This document shows, piece after piece, positions 25,319 to 32,780 of a stretch of 64,000 bases of DNA; positions within the stretch are counted from its first letter, which is position 1; the number at the start of each line of letters is the position of its first letter. The stretch spans positions 1-64,000 of the forward strand of contig NZ_RSCL01000018.1 in assembly GCF_003991905.1 (NCBI RefSeq). The letters run 5' to 3'. The position numbers and the translations under genes are program-made. The DNA is from Dulcicalothrix desertica PCC 7102 (GTDB lineage Bacteria > Cyanobacteriota > Cyanobacteriia > Cyanobacteriales > Nostocaceae). A model generated the notes under the pieces. That model made no database searches, was not told the origin of the DNA, and saw only the letters and a list, made by a program, of their open reading frames with translations.

Positions 25319-27685
25319 TTATTCTCTCATTTTTAACACAGCAATTAAATCTAGGTTCTTCAAATGGCGCCGGACAATTAACCCAGAGATAATTGCAGCA
25401 ATTGTCACTACCACAAATGCGAAAGCGTAAGTTGCTTTAGTTACAACTAAGGGAATACGGTAAAGTTCTGAGTTGTAAGTTAGAGACATCAACGCACAAA
25501 AACCAAACCCGATTGCAAATCCCAAAGGTATTGCTAGAAGCGTTAAAACAGCTTGTTCACCTAAAAGAATCACTGAAATTTCTGCCTGGGTAAAACCGAT
25601 AACACGCAAAGTAGCCAATTCTCGACTGCGTTCGGATAAAGCTATACGCGCAGCGTTGTAAACCACCCCAAAGGCAATTACGCAAGCAAAGACAACTAAT
25701 ACAGTTGTAAAAACACCAAGACTACCTGCAATTGTTTCTTGAAAGCGCTTAATTGCCATTTCCCGCACGGTAACACCAGCTACCCCTGGTGTTTGCTTTA
25801 ACATTTTATACAATCTATCAATTTGCAAAGAGTCGGCTGCTAAATATGCTCCTGATACAGTTCTACCTTCGCGCATCAATTGATTTAATGCTTGTATATC
25901 CATGTATGCCGCGACACCAATTAATTCATCTACTAAACCAGCTACAGCGACTGTACGTGTAGGCCTTTCTGCTTCTAATACTTCCACCGTTAAAGTATCA
26001 CCGGGTTTAACACCTAAGATTTCTGCTAGTTTTGTTGTTAGTAGCACCCCATTGGATGGTAAATTCACAGGACGCAAATTTTTATTTAACAGGCGCCTTA
26101 GTTCTGCATTTGGCTCTAAACCTGTCAGTGCAATTCGGTAGTCACGGTGTTCAAAACGTAATTTAGCTGGTACAGCGCGGAATGTTTCGGTACGCAATAC
26201 ACCAGGTAGATGGGCAACTTCATACCGCACGCGCGAGGGTCGTGGTTCATTAAACACAATCATCACGTCTTCACGCTGAACGTTGCGAAATTGCACATCA
26301 ATTATGTGTTGCATTGCATCGCTAAAATAACTACCGACAACTAATATCGCCACTGCAAGAGCTATTCCAATGATAGAAAAACATGCTTGTATTGGCTTGC
26401 GTTCGAGGTTTCGCAGAATCATTCGACTTACAGGAGAAAGTAAACATTCAAACCCCAGACGTTCGATAATCGTAGGATGAAAATGTGCAGGTGGTTCGGG
26501 ACGCATTGCTTCTGCTGGTGGTAGCGAAACTGCTTTTTCCACTGCCATAAATCCACCAATCACCGCAGCACCACCACTAATTAAAATAGAGAGCATCACT
26601 AAACCAATTCCAGCTTCGTAGCGCAGTAAAGGAAACGAGAAAAACCTAGTATAGTTTTGAGTAACAGCAGCACCAAACCAGAGTCCAAGGGCTGTACCGA
26701 ATGCGGCGCCTGCCAATACAATAACTAAAACAAACTTTAAATAATGTAAACCAATATCTGTATTACTGTATCCGAAAGCTTTGAGAACTGCTATTTGGTC
26801 GCGTTGGGTGGCGATAAGCCGAGAAAGCAAGATATGTAAGAGAAACGCAGCAATTCCAAGAAATATAGATGGTACTATTGTTGCAGTTCCTTGGAGTTGG
26901 CTAATTTCTTCCGAGAGAAAACGGTTAGAAAGTTGGTAAGAACGACCATAGGCGCCAAAACCACCATAATTCTCTAAAAGTTTATCTAGGCGAAATATCA
27001 CATCAGCTTCAACAGCACCTCGCATACACGAAAGCGTCACATCATTAAATGCACCATCCATATTAAAAGCAGTACCTAAAGCTTCGCGTCCCATCCAAAA
27101 AACACCAAACCGTTCATTATCAGGGAAAACATCACCCGTTCCTTGAATAGCATAAACATACTCTGGTGAGAGCGCTATCCCCACAATTCGCAGCTTTTGC
27201 CAACGTCCATTAATAATGGCGCCAACAGAATCACCTAAATCTAGTTTGTGTACTTTAGCAAAGCTTTCGCTAATTAATACCTCATCATCTTTATCTGGTT
27301 GAATATAACGCCCCCGCCGAATAAAAATATCATTGAGCATTGGCATCTGTAGCCGTGGTATCGATATTAACCGCCCAGTTGCAGGTTCACTCCGTCCAGG
27401 AATATCGAGACTCACATCTGCAACCACTCGTGTTTGTACCTGTGCGACTCCAGGGATATCTTGAATTTGTATTGCTAAAGATTCTGGCGCGCGTTTAAGT
27501 TGAGCGAAAACCTGGGCAAAGCGGTACTGTTCGTAATAACTAGCTTGGGAAAGTTTTAATGAGTCATAAGCACTCAGCATCGAGACAAAACTGGCAATAC
27601 CACAAGCGACAACTAGCGCTATGGCAATAATTTGACCTCGCTGATGCATTAAGTCACGGGTAAGCTTTATATCGAGCGGTTTCAT
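25319..27685 (-). CDS. ABC transporter permease with two FtsX domains
   Basis: Membrane subunit of a type VII (MacB/LolCE-like) ABC system. The 788 residues contain an N-terminal membrane helix (about 18-38), a large periplasmic domain, an FtsX block of three helices (about 270-395), a fourth anchor (about 433-455), a second periplasmic domain and a final FtsX block (about 660-785). FtsX signatures are LIATQRDQIAVLKAFGYS and LSERSRELATLRVIGFT. It would pair with the ATPase at 28957-29715 and the HlyD protein to move a substrate across the envelope by mechanotransmission. The ATPase gene is separated from it by an opposite-strand gene. Confidence 0.87.
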   Translation of the reverse strand: MKPLDIKLTRDLMHQRGQIIAIALVVACGIASFVSMLSAYDSLKLSQASYYEQYRFAQVFAQLKRAPESLAIQIQDIPGVAQVQTRVVADVSLDIPGRSEPATGRLISIPRLQMPMLNDIFIRRGRYIQPDKDDEVLISESFAKVHKLDLGDSVGAIINGRWQKLRIVGIALSPEYVYAIQGTGDVFPDNERFGVFWMGREALGTAFNMDGAFNDVTLSCMRGAVEADVIFRLDKLLENYGGFGAYGRSYQLSNRFLSEEISQLQGTATIVPSIFLGIAAFLLHILLSRLIATQRDQIAVLKAFGYSNTDIGLHYLKFVLVIVLAGAAFGTALGLWFGAAVTQNYTRFFSFPLLRYEAGIGLVMLSILISGGAAVIGGFMAVEKAVSLPPAEAMRPEPPAHFHPTIIERLGFECLLSPVSRMILRNLERKPIQACFSIIGIALAVAILVVGSYFSDAMQHIIDVQFRNVQREDVMIVFNEPRPSRVRYEVAHLPGVLRTETFRAVPAKLRFEHRDYRIALTGLEPNAELRRLLNKNLRPVNLPSNGVLLTTKLAEILGVKPGDTLTVEVLEAERPTRTVAVAGLVDELIGVAAYMDIQALNQLMREGRTVSGAYLAADSLQIDRLYKMLKQTPGVAGVTVREMAIKRFQETIAGSLGVFTTVLVVFACVIAFGVVYNAARIALSERSRELATLRVIGFTQAEISVILLGEQAVLTLLAIPLGFAIGFGFCALMSLTYNSELYRIPLVVTKATYAFAFVVVTIAAIISGLIVRRHLKNLDLIAVLKMRE

Positions 27686-27694
27686 AATTATGTA

Positions 27695-27716
27695 GAGACG
27701 TTACATGTAACGTCTC
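27695..27716. repeat. GAGACG palindrome
   Basis: Perfect 22-bp palindrome with arm GAGACGTTACA. It is related to the GAGACG palindromes at 12342-12369, 30020-30100 and 40407-40452, 10 bp upstream of the permease start. Confidence 0.65.
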
Positions 27717-27864
27717 AAATCAAGGATTTATCAGCCTATCACCCAATTTAGCCTAAGTTTTGGCGCCGACTATTCCATCTGCCTCCCTCTAAAGTAGTAA
27801 ATTTACGATTTACTTACTTTGTTAAAAGTTTACATAAACTAATTTTTATTTGTATTAAGTTTTT

Positions 27865-27898
27865 TCCTCACAAATTCCTCAAATTATTTCCGTAATCT
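27865..27898 (+). promoter_or_regulatory. TCCTCA direct-repeat promoter, site 9
   Basis: TCCTCA-CAAAT-TCCTCA (27865-27881), an 11-nt spacer, then TAATCT (27893-27898). It faces the polymer-forming-like membrane protein gene, with a leader of about 145 nt. Confidence 0.7.
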
Positions 27899-28050
27899 CA
27901 AAACAGACTTAGCTAATGCAACGTACATTTGATAACAAGCGAGTAATTAAGCCAACAACGGTGGTATTGCTTTGCCATCTATTAATTTATTATTGGCAGT
28001 ATCCGAATGCGTGATTAATGGTGAATATAGGAATATGAGGGCAAAAGAAT

Positions 28051-28935
28051 ATGAAAGGTATCAAAAGAAACTCATTGATTCTGATATTGGTATCGGTCTT
28101 AAGTGTAATTGTTTTTTCTTTAACAGCTTTAGCGCAAACTGAAATTAATATCAACAAGAATAATATTATTCGGATTGGCGGTGATGTGGTTGTTGCTCCT
28201 AAGCAAAAGGTGGAAAATGCTCACGCGATAGGTGGTGACGTAACAATTGGTGAGGGTGCAAGAGTTACCCAGACAGCAATTGCAGTTGATGGTGATGTAA
28301 TTTTAGAAAAAGGCGCCCGTGTGGATGGCGATGTTTATGCTGTAGGTGGAGAAATTATTGCAGCGACCGGGGCTACCATTGGTGGTGCTTCTGGTACAGC
28401 TTTAGACAGTGGCAGATGGGGAACATACGGTTACCGAAGGAGGGGAATTGGTAACTTTTTCCGTTATCTTTTCCATATTGGATTTCACATTCTCAACGTC
28501 GCTGTAGTTACTATTATTGGTGTTTTACTTCTACTTTGGCGCCCAAATTTTTTGCTTAACCTAGCAGCAAATGTTAGAGAATATCCGCTTCAATGTGGAT
28601 TATGGGGTTTAGGCGGTTTGTTTGCGGTAATTTTGCTAATTATCTTCCTGGCAGTTAGTTTAGTCGGAATTCCATTGTTACCCTTAGTTGGTTTAGCTGT
28701 CACTATTGCATTCGTACTAGGAAATATGGGAATTGCTCTTTGGGTTGGGCAAAGAATTTTAACTAGGAGAGAACGAACAACTATGCAAGAATTTCTGATT
28801 GGGATGCTAATTTTGGGTTTAATCGGTTTGATTCCCGTATTAGGAGGACTTATGTCGTCAGTAGTAAATATTTTTGGTTTGGGTGCATTAATTACGTGGT
28901 TGCTAAGTAAAAGGCGAACAAGGTCTGTTGTATAG
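28051..28935 (+). CDS. Exported polymer-forming (bactofilin-like) protein with C-terminal membrane domain
   Basis: Signal peptide (about 1-28, ending in LTALAQ), then a short beta-repeat domain (about 30-115) with evenly spaced GGDV / DGDV / EKGARVDGDVYAVGGE units, similar to bactofilin-type polymer-forming domains. Four hydrophobic segments follow (about 145-166, 183-205, 210-235, 262-288). Such proteins are common near transporters and kinases, without a defined function. It lies in opposite orientation between the exporter's permease and ATPase genes and has its own TCCTCA promoter. GAGGG upstream of the ATG is the ribosome-binding site. Confidence 0.75.
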   Translation: MKGIKRNSLILILVSVLSVIVFSLTALAQTEININKNNIIRIGGDVVVAPKQKVENAHAIGGDVTIGEGARVTQTAIAVDGDVILEKGARVDGDVYAVGGEIIAATGATIGGASGTALDSGRWGTYGYRRRGIGNFFRYLFHIGFHILNVAVVTIIGVLLLLWRPNFLLNLAANVREYPLQCGLWGLGGLFAVILLIIFLAVSLVGIPLLPLVGLAVTIAFVLGNMGIALWVGQRILTRRERTTMQEFLIGMLILGLIGLIPVLGGLMSSVVNIFGLGALITWLLSKRRTRSVV

Positions 28936-28956
28936 ATGTTGTATAGATATTCAAAG

Positions 28957-29715
28957 TTACCATTCCAACTGAGTCGGAGATAATTTTTCTTTATTCAGTT
29001 TCACGTTTGTAATCTGTCCACTTCGCATTGTAATTACCCTATCAGCCATTGCTGCAATACCAGCATTGTGGGTAATAACTACCGTTGTCGTCCCTAGTTC
29101 CTGGTTTACCTGTTCCAAAGCTTCCAATACCAGTTTACCTGTTTGATAATCCAAGGCGCCTGTAGGTTCATCACATAATAACACTTCAGGACGCTTGGCA
29201 ATCGCGCGGGCAATAGCAACTCGTTGTTGCTCACCTCCTGACATTTGTGCTGGAAAGTGATTGAGACGTTCTTTTAGTCCGACTAAGTTTAACGCATCTT
29301 CAGGACGTAAAGGATGGCGAGCAATTTCCGTCACAAGTGCCACATTTTCTTTAGCTGTTAAACTGGGAATTAGGTTATAAAACTGGAAAATAAAACCAAC
29401 ACAATTGCGACGAAAACGAGTTAGTTCTGCATCACTCGCATTTTGCAAGTTATGTCCTCTGAAAAATACTTCACCGCTAGTTGGTACATCTAAACCACCA
29501 AGTATGTTTAATAACGTTGATTTTCCGCTACCACTAGCTCCTAGTAATACTACTAACTCGCCTTCGTAAAGTTCTAGGTCTATTCCTAATAATGCATGAA
29601 CTTCCACCTCACCCATGCGATAAACCTTAGTGATATTTTTGACATTAAATATGCCTACTAGTGGCATAGTTGACTCACTGTAAATGACTGAGTGTTTTTC
29701 TGGCAGATTGTCCAT
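28957..29715 (-). CDS. ABC transporter ATPase (LolD/MacB type)
   Basis: Nucleotide-binding subunit of the exporter. It has the N-terminal [14 protein letters not shown] typical of the MacB/LolD group, Walker [11 protein letters not shown]-loop FQFYNLIP, signature [14 protein letters not shown], Walker [13 protein letters not shown] and the switch histidine in VITHN. I use the ATG at 29715; an ATG at 29667 would also leave a complete domain, while the in-frame TTG at 29796 overlaps the upstream small ORF. It is expected to pair with the two-FtsX permease at 25319-27685. Confidence 0.87.
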   Translation of the reverse strand: MDNLPEKHSVIYSESTMPLVGIFNVKNITKVYRMGEVEVHALLGIDLELYEGELVVLLGASGSGKSTLLNILGGLDVPTSGEVFFRGHNLQNASDAELTRFRRNCVGFIFQFYNLIPSLTAKENVALVTEIARHPLRPEDALNLVGLKERLNHFPAQMSGGEQQRVAIARAIAKRPEVLLCDEPTGALDYQTGKLVLEALEQVNQELGTTTVVITHNAGIAAMADRVITMRSGQITNVKLNKEKLSPTQLEW

Positions 29716-29734
29716 AACCACACCGAATAGCTTA

Positions 29735-29974
29735 TCAAAATTGTTTATTCTTACTCTTTGGAGAATATATAATGTTTCCGTAATCTCCAATAGCAATTAC
29801 TTCATCATCTTGGCGCCAATTGTTATTTTCTATAACGTAGTCAAATTTTTCTTTTAATTCTTCGTCAGACAAACGTTCTAAACTTTTCGCCCATGATAGC
29901 CCAAAATTAAAGGGAAGTGAGATAGTTGATTCTTGTTGCCTAGTAGTATTTACAAATTTGTAATATTGTCCCAT
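29735..29974 (-). CDS. Small hypothetical protein upstream of the ABC ATPase
   Basis: A 79-residue ORF beginning [18 protein letters not shown] and containing [22 protein letters not shown] and a [15 protein letters not shown] segment. It looks like a small soluble protein and is biased like real coding sequence, but I do not recognise a family. It ends 19 bp before the chosen ATPase start and may be its leader gene in one transcript. The ribosome-binding site is weak. Confidence 0.5.
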   Translation of the reverse strand: MGQYYKFVNTTRQQESTISLPFNFGLSWAKSLERLSDEELKEKFDYVIENNNWRQDDEVIAIGDYGNIIYSPKSKNKQF

Positions 29975-30019
29975 TGCTCGTTACCCAATTTTTGTAAATA
30001 TTTGTAAAAATTAATTATT

Positions 30020-30100
30020 TTATAGAGACGCAATATTGTCTAGAGACACGATATCCTGTAGAGACGCAATATCCTTGAGAGACTCCATTAATGGAGTCTC
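30020..30100. repeat. Cluster of TAGAGACG repeats ending in a palindrome
   Basis: TAGAGACGCAATATTG, TAGAGACACGATATCC and TAGAGACGCAATATCC follow in tandem (about 30-35 bp period). Then comes a perfect 22-bp palindrome with arm GAGACTCCATT (30079-30100). It belongs to the same repeat family as 12342-12369 and 27695-27716. Confidence 0.65.
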
Positions 30101-30171
30101 TACAGTGTTACAAATAACACTATAATATTGTTAGCATTATTTGGAACATTTATCAATTGTTCAATTGCTTT

Positions 30172-30274
30172 ATACCATTTCTATATGAAGATGCGCTTTA
30201 TTACTCTTACTCCCCCCTTATTAAGGGGGGCAGGGGGGGATTTAATTATTTGCAGCTTCATATTAAATTGGTAT
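30172..30274. repeat. MITE-like element with ATACCAATTTAATATGAAG-type ends
   Basis: The left end ATACCATTTCTATATGAAG and the reverse complement of the right end (ATACCAATTTAATATGAAG) match at most positions. The interior has CCCCCCTTATTAAGGGGGG. A single such end is present at 51485-51499. It lies 3 bp from the stop of the 57-residue gene at 30278. Confidence 0.6.
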
Positions 30275-30277
30275 TAA

Positions 30278-30451
30278 TTAATAATGTTTTTTCTCACTTG
30301 GCTCACCTTCAAACGGTTGAACTCCTGTTTCAGGGAAATCATCGTCTCTAGGAGCAAAAATTCTAGACACTGCCCCGGAAAGGTAGGTAATGATTTTTTG
30401 AGGTACTTCTTTTACTGCTTGTAAAATTCCATTTGTATTAGAATTCGTCAT
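30278..30451 (-). CDS. Small 57-residue protein (FAPRDDDFPETGVQPFEGEP type)
   Basis: A short gene starting MTNSNTNGILQAVKEVPQKI, continuing ITYLSGAVSRIF and then FAPRDDDFPETGVQPFEGEP near the C-terminus. The acidic PETGVQPFEG tail resembles small conserved cyanobacterial proteins I have seen, without a known function. AGGGG lies 7 nt before the ATG. A TCCTCA promoter with TAATTT is 66 nt upstream, and the leader contains the TCACACGAACAAAG element. The position right after an OmpR-type regulator gene, plus a consensus site, makes it a likely direct target. Confidence 0.75.
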   Translation of the reverse strand: MTNSNTNGILQAVKEVPQKIITYLSGAVSRIFAPRDDDFPETGVQPFEGEPSEKKHY

Positions 30452-30499
30452 ATTTAACCCCTTTGTTCGTGTGAGATTGATTTAGATTACTCCCTTTTT

Positions 30500-30533
30500 A
30501 AATTAGAACAAAAACTTGAGGAACTTGTGAAGA
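30500..30533 (-). promoter_or_regulatory. TCCTCA direct-repeat promoter, site 10 (57-residue gene)
   Basis: On the minus strand: TCTTCA-CAAGT-TCCTCA (30533 to 30517), an 11-nt spacer, then TAATTT (30505 to 30500). It lies between the regulator gene stop (30586) and the small gene start (30451). Confidence 0.68.
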
Positions 30534-30585
30534 TGCGATTTTTAATTATAATTTATACTTATTCATATGTTTGTAAAAATTAATT

Positions 30586-32586
30586 TTATGATGTAAAGCT
30601 GGCTGCGCGCGAGTATCGCTCATTTAATTCAAGCAAGTGTTCATTTACCCGAATTAATTCCCTAGCGCGTTCTGCTACTTTTCTTTCTAACTCATCCTTA
30701 GATTTGCGTAAATCAGCTTCGATTTTTTTACGTGTACTAATGTCAGTAACCGTACCTAGCATTCGCATTGCTTCCCCTGCATCGTTATAGTAAAATTGAC
30801 CTCGCGCTTCAATCCAGTGAATGCTACCATCTTGCCAGACAATACGAAACTCGTGATGGTACTTAGTATGTTCTGAGCGAACCTGGTTGATTTTTGAATG
30901 TAAACTTTCCCGGTCAGATTTTAGAACGCAATTTATAAAAGTGTCAAAAGTACCATCAAATGAGCCGGGAGTCATACCGAACAACCGTTCGTGAGTTTCT
31001 GACCAACTTATTTGGTTAATCAATACATTCCAGTCCCAAATACCTATTTCAGCAGCTTCCAAAAAGAGCGCAAGTCGTTGGTTTTCTTGTTGTGCCATTC
31101 GCCGAACTAATTTTATCCGCTCTAAACGATTGATAATTCGGGTGACAAGTTCGGGACCAACGAACGGTTTACTAACAAAATCATCTGCACCAACACTAAA
31201 AACTTGATTGACAATATCTGCATCGTTATGAACTGTTAAAAATAGAATCGGTAACTCACTCCAATCAGAATGATTACGCACTGAAGAGCAAAGTTCAATG
31301 CCACTGACTCCAGGCATTTCTACATCTAAAATTAATAAATCTGGCTTGACTGCTTCCAGAGTTTCCCAAAATGCGCGCGGTTCGGCAAGAGTTTTGACTC
31401 TAAGCCCCCAAGGTGTAAGTAAAGTTTGTAGTAATTCTAATATCTTTGGGTCATCGTCTACAGCTAAAATAAGCGAATGCTCCTGAAACGGTATTGCATC
31501 GGTAGTATATTGAGAATGCTGCGGTTCTAACTCGATTTCTTGCCGCAAAGCTTTTATTAATGCACCAAGTTGTACAGCATTATTTAATGAAATAGTTTCT
31601 TCTTTGAGTAATCTTTCTATTTTGCGTGCAATTTTAGAACCTTCTGGAAAGCCAAAAGTACCAAGCGAACCTGCTAACGTATGCGCTTCTTTTTTCGCTT
31701 GGCAATGCAATTCTTGATTTAAAGCATTTTGAACTAATGCTTGAGATGCTTCTTCTAATATATTAACCTGTTCGGCAACTCGCCCTTTAAATTTCTGCCA
31801 AACTTTATTTATAGCCAAAGCAGTTTGTTGCGATTTTGACTCGGATTTGGAATGAGATACTGGATTTACTTGTAATTCGTAAGCTTCCTTCTGTTTACTT
31901 CCACTACTTTCTGACTGCGACTTGAGACGATAGCCTATACCGTACACCGTTTCAATTAAACTACTAGAGGCGCCTTTCTCTTTTAACTTCTGCCGCAAAC
32001 CTTTTATATGAGTACGAACTGCTTCCTCACCAGGAGTATCTTCGTAAGACCACAGATGCTCCAAAATCATACCGCAGCTAAACACCCGTCGGCTGTTTCG
32101 CAAAAAAAGCTCTAATAATGCATACTCTTTAGGAGTTAAAGGCACTAATTGGTCGTCATAACTAACCTCGCAGCTTGTGGGGTCAAGCCGTAATTTACCC
32201 CACTCCAGAATAGGTTGTGAAGTAACTCCTCCTCGACGCAATAGCGCACGAACACGAGCAACAAGCTCTTCAGCGTCGAACGGTTTAACTAAATAATCAT
32301 CTGCACCAGCGTCAAGTCCAATCGCTTTTTCGTGACTGCTATCTCGACCAGTTATTAAAAGGATTGGAACGAGCAAACCATGAGCGCGTATTTGCCGACA
32401 TAAGCTAATCCCGTCTAGCTTGGGTAGCATGACATCGAGAAGTAATAAATCGTAATCAAAGTTTTCAATTAACTCCCAACCCGATAAGCCGTTATTCGCT
32501 ACCTCGACGACGTAATTTTGATTGCGAAGAATGGCTGCAAGCGCCTCCGAGACAAATCCATCATCTTCCACAATTAAAATTTTCAT
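30586..32586 (-). CDS. Multidomain OmpR-type response regulator (REC-wHTH-HPt-REC-PAS)
   Basis: From the ATG at 32586 (666 residues) the order is as follows. REC (phospho-Asp51 in LLLLDVMLPKLDG), OmpR/PhoB-type winged helix (about 125-225, LTPKEYALLELFL and HIKGLRQKLKEKG), HPt (about 265-345, KEAHTLAGSLGTFGF), second REC (about 370-490, DLLILDVEMPGVSG), PAS/PAC (about 505-625) and a final coiled coil ending RYSRAASFTS. It is a DNA-binding regulator in a multistep phosphorelay. The OmpR-type wHTH normally binds direct repeats 11 bp apart, matching the TCCTCA motif of the preceding island, so I propose it as regulator (inference). The abrupt end without a kinase domain could be native or a truncation. 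Confidence 0.85.
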   Translation of the reverse strand: MKILIVEDDGFVSEALAAILRNQNYVVEVANNGLSGWELIENFDYDLLLLDVMLPKLDGISLCRQIRAHGLLVPILLITGRDSSHEKAIGLDAGADDYLVKPFDAEELVARVRALLRRGGVTSQPILEWGKLRLDPTSCEVSYDDQLVPLTPKEYALLELFLRNSRRVFSCGMILEHLWSYEDTPGEEAVRTHIKGLRQKLKEKGASSSLIETVYGIGYRLKSQSESSGSKQKEAYELQVNPVSHSKSESKSQQTALAINKVWQKFKGRVAEQVNILEEASQALVQNALNQELHCQAKKEAHTLAGSLGTFGFPEGSKIARKIERLLKEETISLNNAVQLGALIKALRQEIELEPQHSQYTTDAIPFQEHSLILAVDDDPKILELLQTLLTPWGLRVKTLAEPRAFWETLEAVKPDLLILDVEMPGVSGIELCSSVRNHSDWSELPILFLTVHNDADIVNQVFSVGADDFVSKPFVGPELVTRIINRLERIKLVRRMAQQENQRLALFLEAAEIGIWDWNVLINQISWSETHERLFGMTPGSFDGTFDTFINCVLKSDRESLHSKINQVRSEHTKYHHEFRIVWQDGSIHWIEARGQFYYNDAGEAMRMLGTVTDISTRKKIEADLRKSKDELERKVAERARELIRVNEHLLELNERYSRAASFTS

Positions 32587-32780
32587 GGCAAAAACTTTTC
32601 CTGGTATTACATGATTTTTAACCTGACGAAAGTTAAAATTATACGTACAATTCACTAACTCTTTAATTATTTCATCATATTAATATTTTTTTCAATTTTA
32701 ATACATAACTTAAAACTACTGTAACATAACTCAACATTCAGCTAGCAGGCGCCAACCTCTGATTCTGAAAAATTGCGTGA

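Larger units (their letters stand above)
27686..28050. other. Divergent intergenic region with palindrome and TCCTCA site
   Basis: About 365 bp between the permease start and the polymer-forming-like gene. It holds a 22-bp palindrome (27695-27716) and TCCTCA site 9 (27865-27898). No further gene was recognised. Confidence 0.5.
29975..30277. other. Repeat-rich intergenic region
   Basis: About 300 bp filled by GAGACG-type palindromes (30020-30100) and a MITE-like element (30172-30274). I see no gene; the open frame over 30157-30351 is an accident of the repeat. Confidence 0.6.

Noticed and set aside
30157-30351. Plus-strand 64-codon open frame
   Set aside because: It runs through a MITE-like element and the opposite strand of the 57-residue gene; the coding pattern on the minus strand is far better.
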